A stretch of DNA of 64,000 nucleotides from Adineta ricciae. Taxonomy: Eukaryota; Rotifera; Eurotatoria; Adinetida; Adinetidae. Below are positions 11,895 to 23,748 of this stretch, in pieces. The position numbers and the translations under genes are program-made. The stretch lies in assembly GCA_905250025.1 (NCBI GenBank), contig CAJNOJ010000127.1:186001-250000 (forward strand), written 5' to 3'. The notes beneath the pieces were generated by a model. That model ran no database searches, was not told the origin of the DNA, and was given only the letters and a program-made list of their open reading frames with translations. The first letter of the stretch is position 1, and every line of letters begins with the position of its first letter.

Positions 11895-13421
11895 CTAACA
11901 GATGATATGAACGGTTTGTTTATGCTTGCTCTTATCTGTATGTGATTTTACTTTATCGTCATGCTGTTTCGATCGTCGATGTTGATGATGCTTATTCTTG
12001 TCTGACATTTGCAATAAATCAGCCAGTTCTCGATGTCCATATTCGTTGGCTAAACGAATTAATACAAGTCGAATATCTTCGAGAAGAATCGAAGCGATGT
12101 TGCGCGTAAAAGTTTCTCGTACAACAATACGGCAGACGGTTATATGATTCGCATTTGCTGCAAGTGTATATGCCGGTATAATCCAACCACATTCCTTTAA
12201 ACGTTGAACAAGAACTGTTTCATTGAATTGAAGTTTTTTCCCGGGATTCAAGGAGAATGCCACCATAGGTAATGATGGTCTGTCATTTTGACTACGGATA
12301 AGGAACAAATCATCACCTATGGATGCTAAAGAATCAGCCAAGTACGTCGCATTGTTAATTGATATTTGCATGATTCGTTGGTAACCGTCCATACCTAATC
12401 GGAGAAATTGATAATATTGAGCGATAACATTCGCAGCAGAACGTGAAAAATTCAGATTAAATGTCGGCTCATCAATACCAAGATAATTCACATGAAAGAT
12501 TAAATCTTCCGGTAGATCTTCTTTACCACGCCAAATGACCCAACCTAAACCAGGTAACACCAAGCCATATTTGTGTCCACTTGTATTAATCGATCGAACT
12601 TGTTCTAGTCGAAAATCCCATTCGATTTCAGGAAAAACAAATGGAGCAATCATAGCTCCAGAAGCGCCATCAACATGAATTGGAATATCCAATCTTTTGT
12701 CGTGTTTTAGTTTCAATAGAGCACCATTCAATCGTTTGATATCTTCAAATTCGCCTGTTAATGTCGTACCGAGGATAGCGAGTACACCGCATGTATTTTC
12801 ATCACACTGTGCAATAACTTGATCGATATTGAGGGTGTAGGAATCTTCTTCTAATGGGATCATTCGGACATCGATATCAAAGTATCGACATAATTTCAAA
12901 ACAGAAACGTGAACAGCAGCGCTGAATATCAAGTTACATCGAGTGGTGATTTCTTCGATCTTCTTTCCATGTTTAGCAGCTTGCTTAGCTCGCCAACGCC
13001 ATTTAAGAGCTAGACCACCTAACATAATGGCTTCACTCGATCCAACAGTTGCAGTGCCAACAGCACTACCTTCTTCAGTCGATGGAGCATGGAATAAATT
13101 AGCTAAAATATTGATACATCGATCTTGAATTTCATTACTATGAGCATATTGACTTGTATCAACTAGATTCTTGTTTAAATTCTTCATCATTAAATGTAGA
13201 CATGCATCATCGACTTCGGTTGTGACAAATGAAGCTAAATTGAGATCAGGATTGCCGTCCAGTCTGAGTTCACTACGAATGATAGAAGATGCAGCTTGTT
13301 CTGTTAATGGTTGATCAGGCATTCGGAATTTCGGAACATCGTTGTTAACCTCGATAAAACGTGCTAAATGACCGAGCATTGGTTCGTCATCTTCTTTTGG
13401 AACATGATACGATAATGACAT
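11895..13421 (-). CDS. gad: Glutamate decarboxylase, bacterial/plant/fungal type
   Basis: A PLP enzyme converting L-glutamate to GABA and CO2, consuming a proton. One open frame of 508 residues without introns. The PLP-binding core shows Asp251 in His-Val-Asp-Gly-Ala-Ser-Gly, followed by Trp-Asp-Phe-Arg-Leu, and the Schiff-base Lys284 in Thr-Ser-Gly-His-Lys-Tyr-Gly-Leu. This block is the form found in bacterial GadB and plant or fungal GAD, not in animal GAD65/67. The last 40 residues are rich in Lys and His, where plant enzymes have a calmodulin-binding tail. The gene converges tail to tail with the CNNM gene, only 107 bases away. Intronless and non-animal type, so probably transferred more recently than the intron-rich ATPase. 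The substrate is secure by family, the origin is inference. Confidence 0.92.
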   Translation of the reverse strand: MSLSYHVPKEDDEPMLGHLARFIEVNNDVPKFRMPDQPLTEQAASSIIRSELRLDGNPDLNLASFVTTEVDDACLHLMMKNLNKNLVDTSQYAHSNEIQDRCINILANLFHAPSTEEGSAVGTATVGSSEAIMLGGLALKWRWRAKQAAKHGKKIEEITTRCNLIFSAAVHVSVLKLCRYFDIDVRMIPLEEDSYTLNIDQVIAQCDENTCGVLAILGTTLTGEFEDIKRLNGALLKLKHDKRLDIPIHVDGASGAMIAPFVFPEIEWDFRLEQVRSINTSGHKYGLVLPGLGWVIWRGKEDLPEDLIFHVNYLGIDEPTFNLNFSRSAANVIAQYYQFLRLGMDGYQRIMQISINNATYLADSLASIGDDLFLIRSQNDRPSLPMVAFSLNPGKKLQFNETVLVQRLKECGWIIPAYTLAANANHITVCRIVVRETFTRNIASILLEDIRLVLIRLANEYGHRELADLLQMSDKNKHHQHRRSKQHDDKVKSHTDKSKHKQTVHIIC

Positions 13422-14210
13422 TGTACGATGATTGTTTTAGAAACAAGAAAAGATCAAGTCAAATGTATACACACACCGATTATCTGAAAATAAAGAAAAG
13501 AATACCGTGACTAATGTCATCATAATCAAACACCAATCAGATAGTTTCGATAGTTGCCTCTATGTACACAAGAAACAACAATAAACTAATAAAATCACCA
13601 GAAGTTGAGCATAATGAAGGCAAAGACATACACGAAATACACACACTACCCAATGACGGCTTTATTTCCCAAATGAATCGAACATAATCATTTGGTACGT
13701 TTTACTGAAGTATATAATCCATATGAATGCAAAAATATAGTCACGCCTTAAGAGTATGCGTAGTGTTTTCAAATATGCACCCGTTCTCCTCTCTGTTTGT
13801 TTGAGTGGATACTTTTTCTTGTTTATACTTGATACAACTTGAATGTATGACAACAAAGGTATGAGCAATTTCGATGACGAAAATATTACATGGTATAACG
13901 AGTAGACTCGAGCAATCAGTATAATTCATAGGTTTATCTTGAAATATCTCATAATGAATGGTAAAATATTAATTTATGATATTTGATTACATTTCATCAG
14001 CATGAATTCACCGAATAAGGTGAGGTTATAGTCAACAGTATATGCGATCGAGACATGTACGTATCTATTTATTTTTACACTCCTAGAATGTTTCTGTCTG
14101 GTAATTTGCATGAAATAGATTGATTCATGTCTTAAAAAACAAACTATTGAAAAAAGCAAAAAGATTAGTTCATTGCGATAATTGATAATGTGTGCAAGCC
14201 AAAACTAATG
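13422..14210. other. Intergenic, nothing recognised
   Basis: An AT-rich spacer between the decarboxylase promoter and the 3' end of the channel gene. Only short chance frames are seen. Confidence 0.5.
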
Positions 14211-16067
14211 TCACTTATCAACAGTGGCATTAGTCATAGGTTGAATACTAGATTTTGTTTTATTCTTGCGCTCCGCGAGACAATGACGCGACAGTCGGTA
14301 GATAAGTTCACATAATTCAATTACGCTCAAAACACTCAATCCGATCCATCTAAAAAGTCAAACACAAAGTATGATTAATTTAGAACAAAGAAAACGAATA
14401 TTTTTTTTTCACTTACAATCCCGTTTGTCCGCCGATTGCAGAAAAAGTATCAACAATTGACAGTTTCGCTTCTTGATTATATTCAACAGTATATTTATTG
14501 CTACAAGACACTTGCACCTTCAAATAATTTCGATTGAAATAGTAATCAAAATTTTGTGTAATATTATTGGGAAGTAGAACACTGATATTTGCTAATGGAG
14601 TTGATATTAGACTTTGCCAGTATTTTTTATCACCTTCCGATGGTGCGTTTTGTGCACTGACGACCGCTTGAAAATCAACGTGTTTACATTGAGGAACACA
14701 TCGTGAACACCATTGAGATTGAAGATAATCATCAGACGACAATTGTTGCCTAGCACGAAGTGCACATGCGAGTTGACCAATCAAAATATTACATCCATTG
14801 GCTGAAATAAGAATATTTTCATTCGTAAATATCTTTCGAGTAAAAAATGGAATAGGAAAAATGCATGAACATTGAGAGTATATGTAAGATTGTTGACATA
14901 ATTCTATACATAAAGATTCCGAATAAACGGCATCAACCGATGCTGCTGGATCAATAAACGTTGATGTATATAGACCACGTAGATCATCGCTAACAGATGT
15001 TGTACAATTTGAATAGGGATACGGTAGAAATGTTGTTTCACTTTTCTGATAAGTTATCAAATTTGATGTACCCGGTCGAAGGTAAATACCTGTTTCGGTA
15101 GGTACAGGGAATTCATCGTTATCATGTAAAGTTATCAGAAGACCGTTATCGTACCAAGTCGTAGGGTAAAATAATTCTTGTGGCATATAAAACGACAAAG
15201 TTAGACCTTCTCGCACAAAAATTCCGTCGCCATAATCACTTACAGTAAAAACTGTTCCTGATGCTTTCCAATTAAATGTATAACAAATACCCAAAGCGGG
15301 TGATATCGATGCTGTAAATGCATTCGAACAATCGATTCCATTGTAATCACAACTGAGTAGAATATCAGTCAGCCGGAAGCCGATTGAAATAAATTCATCA
15401 GTTTGATTTCGGTTGAACAAATCAACAATCAATGGAATGAGNCATAATCACTTACAGTAAAAACTGTTCCTGATGCTTTCCAATTAAATGTATAACAAAT
15501 ACCCAAAGCGGGTGATATCGATGCTGTAAATGCATTCGAACAATCGATTCCATTGTAATCACAACTGAGTAGAATATCAGTCAGCCGGAAGCCGATTGAA
15601 ATAAATTCATCAGTTTGATTTCGGTTGAACAAATCAACAATCAATGGAATGAGAAGTGAGCTAAGAACAGTTTCGTTATATGTCGCATTCGATGATGTCA
15701 AACGATGATAAAAGGAAACTAAGGATTGATTTAAGTGATCGGACCGATAAGGATTGCCACTGCAAACAGTAACAGCAGGAAATGGCATATGACGATCGAG
15801 TCGTATCTCGACTTTAGTTTGTGTCGGATAGGAAAAATATTGTAAAAGATTCGATATAACAAAATAGAACATGATGCCACATGTTATGGTAAATGAACAT
15901 ACCCAAAATATCCGATTAAATTTCGAATAAGCACGACCTACACTTCGTAAGCCGTGTGTTGAAGTGGCAATTAAATAATCGAGAATAATTGATTGACGAC
16001 GTTGTTCAACGAAGTGTTTAGGATTGTTGGAACCGACGATATCATCCATCGCTTGTATATTTAACAA
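14211..16067 (-). CDS. DEG/ENaC-family sodium channel (FMRFamide-gated or ASIC-like)
   Basis: A trimeric amiloride-type cation channel at the plasma membrane. The main exon is 14417-16067. A 67-base intron (14350-14416) separates it from a last exon at 14211-14349, which was found by phase and completes the second membrane segment. Seen in order: a cytosolic N-terminus, TM1, the post-TM1 motif Phe-Pro-Ala-Val-Thr-Val-Cys, an extracellular Cys-rich region (Cys-Ser-Cys; Trp-Cys-Ser-Arg-Cys), then TM2 with Gly-Gly-Gln-Thr-Gly-Leu-Trp and the selectivity tripeptide Gly-Leu-Ser. The reading frame is broken at the n at 15442 by a perfect 211-base duplication that is an assembly fault, not biology. 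Without it the protein is of normal DEG/ENaC size, about 540 residues. The ligand cannot be told from sequence. Confidence 0.9.
15231..15653. other. Unmerged contig overlap: 211-bp perfect duplication around n15442
   Basis: Bases 15231-15441 and 15443-15653 are identical over 211 positions and are separated only by the single n. The sequence resumes the channel frame correctly if one copy is removed. Confidence 0.92.
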
Positions 16068-18252
16068 AAAAATTTTATATATGAGATGGTGATCGCTACT
16101 TTCTTTTCTCTAATATGATGCTTTCTTGTAGAGAGAGTTGCAAACGACACTTTTTATTTCCTTCACAATTATGAAAAAAATTCAAGAATGTCAGTTTTTC
16201 ATTTCTTTGAAATGTTAAAATAATGAAATCCGGTTGTCAGCATCATAGAGATTGATTTTTACTCATGTTTCACTAACAAAAAATACTTCAAGGTATTTAT
16301 TAACATGATTGCCGTCGCTTAGTGTTATGCAGAAGTGTCAGAAACGATACCTCCAAGTTATCGTTCGAAATTTTTACTAACTTGTCATAGTGATATGATT
16401 TTCTACTATGAGTTTATCGGTTCGTGCACGATATTAATGAAGTGAAATATTTTAATATTCATATTCGAAATTTGAGGGTGAAGATATGGGTGAACGAACG
16501 CGGGGTACAAAGACTGTGGCTGGAAGTGATGAAGCATATGCACTTTCCGTACTTTTTCGAACTTTTTTCTTTACTTATAACAAAGAACGAGCGAAGAAAG
16601 CAAAACAACTCGAGACAAGTACTTGAAATGCTTGCAGATATCTCGAAACAAGTTGTTTGTTGCCAGACACCAGATAAGCAATCGTATGATAGCTTCTTTG
16701 TTCGATGTGTTGTCAGACAAAAAGTTACCTCTGCATGAGTCGAGCTTCTGTTGTCATTTACAATGTGATCTTTGAGTACGAGCGGATTGACTTAATGAGA
16801 ATGTTTTGGCTTTCGCGACACATCACTCATCCTTTCACCCCTCACCCCGCTTTGCCTATAAAAAATGTTTAAATTATGTTCGTCGGTATTTGGTCGGATA
16901 TGTTATGGTTCGATATCCATCATTCTCTGCCTTGTATGAACAGAACTGTTTAATGAGACGCCAATCTCTTCTGTACATAAAGCGTTTGTTCTCCGTAATC
17001 CAGTCTAATCTTCAATCAACATTCTTCACTGCATACATATCAGTTTTGCATTTGGACAAGTGTATTAAAGCACGCAGAATGTCTTAGAACGCGAGTCGAG
17101 TTTTACCGACATGAATTTGTTTGAGTATACATTCTAGTTCTGGTCTCGCGTTGGTTCAACAAAAACTGAATGAGCTCTTTTGATTTCAACTATAGTGTTT
17201 CTACTTTTCTCTTGATCGCCCACATCATTCTGGGAGTACTTAAATTCTATGCATGTTTCTAAAATTCCAATTCAGTATTTACAACTGTATAATTTTGTCG
17301 ACAGAAGTGTTCATTTTCGAAAAAATCTATTGATGTATATAACAATTGTTGAAGGATTTAAAAACAGGTGAGAGCCTGATATGCAATAATAAACTTTTTT
17401 GCGTATTGAAATGTGGTTTTTACCCATATGTTTGAATTCTTATCGTTAATAAAACGTTCTTCGCTGAGAGTATACTGTTCCTCCGTTTCGATAAATGAGT
17501 ATAACAACACACTTTATCATGGGGAAAACACGTATGCGATTGTAACAAAAATCGGTCAAAAGTTAACACAGATGAACGAAATAGTATCTTTGCGGCTCGC
17601 CACTCTATACGGAGAGAATTGAATTTAGCACAAGAGACTTGAGATAACCTCTTGAATGTTAACATCAATATATGATTTCAACATGGAATCTAGGTCGAGT
17701 TCGATAATTCTTAGCAACACGAATCATGGTGTCTCTATTTTACTCGACACCTTGTTTTGTGAAAATGAATAATTGGCGTTATCAAATAAACGCATGTCAT
17801 TAGTTTTCACTATCTTGATGAAAGACGACTATTTTCGTCGTAGCTTATCATATTAAACATACTTCAGATGTCTTTCAGGGGGTAATCGAAGTAGATAGGC
17901 ATGTATAGGCGTTTATCAGTAATAATTTGAAAAACAATAGAAGAAACCCATCTTTAAGGGGAAAATGCCTTATTCAAACAACATGTATAAGTAGTGCGCA
18001 AGTCGATCTTTTCACTACAGTATGAGAAAGCATCATTTCTTTACAATTGCTCCGCTATCGTTTTTTGTTTTTGTTTTTGTTTTTGTTTAATAACGCTAAC
18101 AGTGGACGAACCATGTCACCAGATATCATTTATGATACCTAAATGCTCGTTATTAAGATATCTGGCGATCGATGATGAATCTATAGTAATCATTTGAACA
18201 CCATGTTACAAAATAAAAATGTTTTCTAGATTGATTGAATTATTTTCCATAA
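16068..18252. other. Long intergenic region
   Basis: About 2.2 kb with no recognisable gene. Frames of 80-105 residues near 16424-17087 have no family features and no splice partners. A (TTTTTG)n run lies at 18061-18088. Confidence 0.45.
18061..18088. repeat. (TTTTTG)n microsatellite
   Basis: Four to five units of a TTTTTG hexamer, in an intergenic region. Confidence 0.8.
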
Positions 18253-21200
18253 ATGGAATCAATGGAACTGGATGCAATGCTCGATGGTGAACAGTTAGCT
18301 AACAATTCTCGCTTACGAAAACGAAATGCGTAAGTATAAATTATGAGTATTCTTTTTATGCATACTATGAACAGAACATTTTCCCATTGAAATATATGTT
18401 TACAAGAGTCTATCTGTTTCTATTAGTGGTATATGGCAATCAAGATGGGTTCGCGCTGGTGTTGGTTGTCTCTTTCTTGCTCTTATTTCCTTGGCAGGTG
18501 CTATAACGGTATTGAAGTTAATACCAAATACAAATAAAGAAACTACTGCAATAGAAAAAAAAGACGGTTAGTAGGCACATAATTCTGATTCTAATATTTT
18601 GATGCTTTTTTTTTAGAGATACAAGAAATGGTCTTTAAGATTACCCTGTCGACAGACCACGTCCCAAATAACAACAATCAACCGTTCGACGTCAAGAATG
18701 CTGATGCTATTGCAAACGAAGTACGATGCGCCTATAAAAATAATTCTTTTTCCTATTTGTATTATTGTAGTTAACAAGCAAATTAAGTGGCAAAACACTT
18801 CGTGTGCTTGGTGGTCTGGTTCGCAACGAAGAAGATTCGAAAAAGTACTTTGAAAGCAACTGTAGGTCATAGAAAAGTTTTGATCTTTTTGGTTTAGAAC
18901 AAGCTGTGACGACACTCTATCTAGCCATATTCTCGAACTGAGCTTAGTTCCTGCCTTTGCAGGCCAATGTACATCTGGAGACGAAACTGCATGCAAAATT
19001 CGTCTCGCAAAATAATTGCGCAATATGTTTCGTCGGTTGCAAACTTTTCCACTCGCTGTACAATTAGCTGACGATCAATCTATTGAAATAAACGTAAAAC
19101 TATGTCAAGTTGAAGCTGTAGATGGTAAGATTAGAAGCATTAGTTTCGGAAACGAATCCTGTTTGTTTAGATTATCGTCGTGAACCTGTAGCAACAGCAG
19201 CACCCTCACCACAGAGACCAAGACGAAAACGAACAACAACAACAATACCCGTCGAAGAGCCCGTTGCATTACGAGCTGACGTACCGTTAGAATCGCCAGT
19301 AGCGGCAACCACAAAAATCCCAAGAGCAGCATTAGCATGGAGAAATGCTCCGGCGAGAACTCGATACAGTATGTATATCTAACGGATAGCAAATGTCACA
19401 TAGACATTTAGCATATGAAGTAATGTTTCTAGAAATCTGAAATTTAATATCTCAATACTTTAGATCTAACATACAAACAAGATCCATATGCCTCATCAAG
19501 AAAAAGTACTTGCGCTCTATGTCTCAATAGAATAGGTCTCGTTCAAATGGATGGTGATCACGGTTCGGATATTCAAGATGATTTTCGAAGCTATTCAAAT
19601 AACGGTCAATATCATCGCGCCTTCATCCTGACAGTAATTGAAGGTTCAACCCACAAACTACATCTCCAACTCAATTGCGGCGGACATTTGGGTGATCAAT
19701 CAGCCGATAGTCCCTGCAGTAGTTCGCTAAGTGCACATGTCTGGATCGATTTTAACGATAATGAACATGATGATAGTGAAAGTCGTCTATTACATAGATC
19801 CTGGCCAACTGATGGTACACCGACTGGTACATATGATCTGAACATTTACATACCTGTCATCGATGACTTCAGCACAAGAGTTGGTCCACACAACATGATA
19901 ATTACTGTTGCGCCAAGTTATGAATATCAAACAGAATGTGGTGCTATGGATTACAAAGAACAACGAAGCTATTCGGTAAACGTCGTACGAAAAGCTAGAC
20001 ACCCAGGTAAATCTTTCTTGGTGGTGTATGAAAATTTCACTTTATCTTTTCATTAAAGTGATCCCACAAACAACTCCGTACATCTATATAAATCCAATAT
20101 GTTCAGTCGATTTTGGTAAAATAATTGTTGTGCTTATGGCTGGCGAAAAAGGCACAGAGATCCGAGACGATCTGCTCAAGAACAGTTTGTCAAACTACCA
20201 ACGAAATCAACACCATCTAGGTGTTACTCTTTTCGAACACACAATCTACTTGTTACGCATTCAATTAGACTGTACCTCGCAGTTGAGAACTGAACTAACT
20301 GAAACTGGATGCAATTTAGCACAAGACGTCAACATCTTCCTAGACTTGAATGATGATGGTCGCTACGAGTCATCCGAAATCGGCACACCATATCGGTGGC
20401 CTGTAACTAGTTACCTGCCAGATGGCATATATGACATGCAACTGCATGTACCTTATCTGAACAGCCAATATGTAACATCTCGTCAACATCGTATGCGAAT
20501 CGTTGTTACGCCAAGTGAATATTACAGAAGAATATGTGGCGATAGAGATTATGTCGAAGAAAGAATCTACGAAGTGAACATTATTTCTAAAAACGCTGTC
20601 ATACGTATGTATACATTTTTATTTTATATCTTCTTATTGGGAGTTATAGAGAGATAAGAAGAGTAGCATGCTCCTACCTTTGTTGTTTTCTTCCCTATTA
20701 GTTACATTCTTATCCTTATCTAATGAAAAATTGTCTGAGAGCAACAAAAACTACGCGTCAGTATTTAATTCACACACATTTTAGCACCAAACATCTATGA
20801 AGCTACACATGTATCCTACGATAATATCACCTGTACACCAGAAGTCGGTAAAATAATTCTCGTCGTTATGGGCGGAGAGCATCGCACTCAGATTCGTGAC
20901 GACCCATCAACGAACGCTCTATTGGAAACTAGCGATGAATATCAACAGCACTTATCCATCATGCTTCGTGAAGGTGTCACTTACTTACTTCGTCTGCAAT
21001 TCGAATGCGGTGGACATCGATATCGAAATTCACCGGACTACATGTGCAAACTCCCGCACGAGGTCAGTGCATGGGTGGACTTAAACGACGATGGTCATTA
21101 CGACGAACCTGAAAGTGCAACACCCTACAGATGGCCATTGACGAGCTACTTACCGCAAGGAATCTACGATCTTCAAATTGTTGTACCTATAATCGATGAT

Positions 21201-21942
21201 CGAAAGATCAAGAGCGGACCTCATCGAATGAAATTAGTGGTAACCTTGAACGAACAATATCGAAGAAAATGTAACATCTATGATTACCAAGAAACCAAGT
21301 TTTATACCGTTACGATTGTTTCGCATACTGCAACTTCAAGTACTTATCTAGTCGTTTGTATTCCAGTGAAGAATTGAGTTTGTTCTTTTGCTTATAGGTG
21401 AGCTTGGTGGTCCATATTTGAGATTAAGTGATCGAGTGTGCAGTCAAAGTCATGGTCGCATTGTGCTTGTCATCATGGCAGGTTTGAAAGGCACCTAAAT
21501 ACGTGACGATACGCCAAACAACACTATCATCAGTGACTATCAAAATCGTCATCATATGGAAGTTACTCTTCTAGAGAACACCAATTATCGCATTCGTATA
21601 CAACTCGATTGCGAACTGATTTCTAGTCGTGGTCCATTGAGAAGCGACTGTAACTTGGCTCAAGATGTCAATATTCTAATCGATCAGAATAATGACAATA
21701 AATTTGACGAATTCGAAACAGTTACACCACATAGATGACCACTACGCAGCTCCATTCCACTAGGTTTATATGACTACGAAATTCGTACGCCACCAGCTGC
21801 AAATGCGTACTATACAAAGAATGGTTCACATCGTATGCGCATTGTAGTCAAGCCAAGTGAGGAGTACGAAGCCAAATGCGTTCGCAGCAACTATGCAGAA
21901 ATCCGCGAGTACACTATGAATATTCTGCAAAGGACAAATTAG
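18253..21942 (+). pseudogene. Membrane-anchored GEVED-repeat protein gene with three nonsense codons
   Basis: Ten exons stay in phase over 987 codons: 18253-18329, 18427-18566, 18617-18720, 18771-18861, 18963-19124, 19171-19368, 19464-20006, 20059-20604, 20785-21339, 21398-21942. The product would have a short cytosolic N-terminus, one signal-anchor membrane segment (about residues 40-62), a stalk with a Pro/Thr/Arg-rich stretch, and four tandem modules of about 170 residues. Each module has Asp-x-Asn-Asp-Asp with acidic residues after it, then a closing Asp-Tyr-x-Glu-x-x-x-Tyr-x-Val segment, as in GEVED domains. In-frame stops lie at 19013-19015 (TAA, in the stalk), 21496-21498 (TAA, module 4) and 21736-21738 (TGA, module 4, where modules 2 and 3 have Trp). 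If real, the first leaves only a short membrane-anchored stump. Splice sites remain intact, so the loss looks recent. The GEVED call is by motif only. Confidence 0.65.
19500..21930 (+). repeat. Four tandem GEVED-like modules
   Basis: Modules lie at about 19500-20000, 20095-20595, 20845-21330 and 21445-21930. Each of the first three falls largely within one exon, and introns sit between modules in the same phase, which suits growth by exon duplication. Modules 2 to 4 are more like one another than like module 1. Confidence 0.7.
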
Positions 21943-23748
21943 GATTACGTCCACGCAGTCAACCAGCGATAAACTATTCAACAGACTTCACTTTTCAAAA
22001 GTTTTTTTTTCTAAATCCTCTCGTAATAAATGACTCTCCCATAATAGGAGACCATTTCCAAAATATGATTTCAAATTCATAATGTACGAATCAGGCCTTC
22101 CAATTATAAGTTTTCTAAAAGTTTATGATATACTGTTATAAAATCATTTGTATCGTTATATATACTGTATAACGAAATATGCAGAAGAAGTGAAAACAGA
22201 CAGAATTCGATTAAGACAAATGGAAACAAAGAAATAGTTATAAACGTGCACTTCTAGACATTTTTAGGGTACATTTGATGTGACATCTATCCTATTTTTA
22301 TCTGAATTGTGCTCCGGTTTATCTTTGATGCATCAATAGTTACTTCTCCAGCAATAAAAGTTTTTTGCTAATTAAAAAGATGATACACAAGAGTCATTAC
22401 ATCAACACATTGATCCAACTCGATAATAACAAAATCTCAAACAACTGCGAACTCAAATCGATTTGTCAAAAAAGCAGTCGTTGTAGTTATCTTTTGCTTT
22501 CTTTCTATTTTTATTACACATTTTTCTAATAACAATAATAATAAATAGCGATGCATGAAACGCCACAATGTGTGATCTTGTTTCGTATTAGAAGACTAGT
22601 CTATAATATAAGATCTCCCTTTAAAAGTATGTATTTCAAAACACAATAGTAGACCCGCGAGGTCGCTTATTATAGAGAATGTTTTCATAGATTAAACTTT
22701 GGGCGATACTTCTTCAACTAACAGAAATCAAACACGAATCCAGCAGATAATTAAATACTGAATTTTAAGATTCAACTTCGATTGTATCACTTTTGTTTGT
22801 TGTGAAAATTATTAAAAGCTTCAAATGAAGTTGAGTGTTCGATGACATTTAAAAGAAATAAAACAATTCTACATCAAATACATCATTTACGTAGTTTCTC
22901 CTTTCAATCTATGCATCTTGACTTCTGTTTGGGTTGCAAAACGTTGTGAGAATCAAATAAAAAAAGAACATCTCATTAACAAGTCAAGCGAAGAAAATGT
23001 TATTTTGAAAATGAAAATATCGAACTATCACATGCGGAATTTCACTAATGCTCTATTGGGAATTTTTCTCATGTGTTCATGGTTGCACTCTCACTTCACT
23101 TTCAAGACGAAAGATCATAAACATATAGAAGTGACTAACTAGATTGTAATAACTTATGTGATTGATATATCAAAAAGGATGACTGGCAGAATAAGTCAAT
23201 AGTTTCGGACACAAACAACATTCAGTCATAAGTTATTATGTTAAATATTCATTATATCTACAAAGACTTAATCGCGGCTTACTTAGTATTCTTTATCAAC
23301 ATCCGGACCTTTTCTATCGCCTATTATACGTACAAATCCATTAAGTAAAAGTGAAATTCTGTCCATTCCCTGACACTCATAAACATACTCATCATTTCTA
23401 TTCAATTGTACAAAAACGTGATAACAACATTTTTCTATGACTCAAATCTTATCTTAAATTTTAAATCGAATTCGAAAAAATCAAAGTTAGCATGTGTCTA
23501 AGCAAATAAATACATTCTTTTCTGAGTCAATAATGACAACCAAGGACAACGACACACATGTATTGTGTGTTATCACAGATACATAGGGTTTTCGTCGACT
23601 ATAGAGATGAAGTCCACGACTCTCTTTCCATGAATTTCACAATCATCCGCGAAAATCTTATTCTTTTCACTTCATATAAATCTTCTTCGTCATGCTGTTG
23701 ATGAAGATCACACATTCATATACTCTCATACCACACAAAAAGTAACAT
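21943..23748. other. Intergenic, AT-rich
   Basis: About 1.8 kb. Short frames (for example near 22918) lack family features. The SDR promoter lies at the right end. Confidence 0.45.
23675..23682 (+). promoter_or_regulatory. TATA box of the SDR gene
   Basis: TATAAATC, 74 bases upstream of the ATG at 23749. Confidence 0.5.

Noticed and set aside
15231-15653. A true tandem duplication in the channel gene
   Set aside because: The copies are identical, abut an n, and break the frame. An assembly overlap explains all three.
16424-17087. Two open frames of about 100 residues
   Set aside because: No motif, signal peptide or splice partner. The size is within chance for a 2-kb spacer.
18253-21942. 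Alternative genetic code (TAA/TGA read as amino acids)
   Set aside because: No other gene in the window has in-frame TAA or TGA, and normal stops end the frames at expected lengths.
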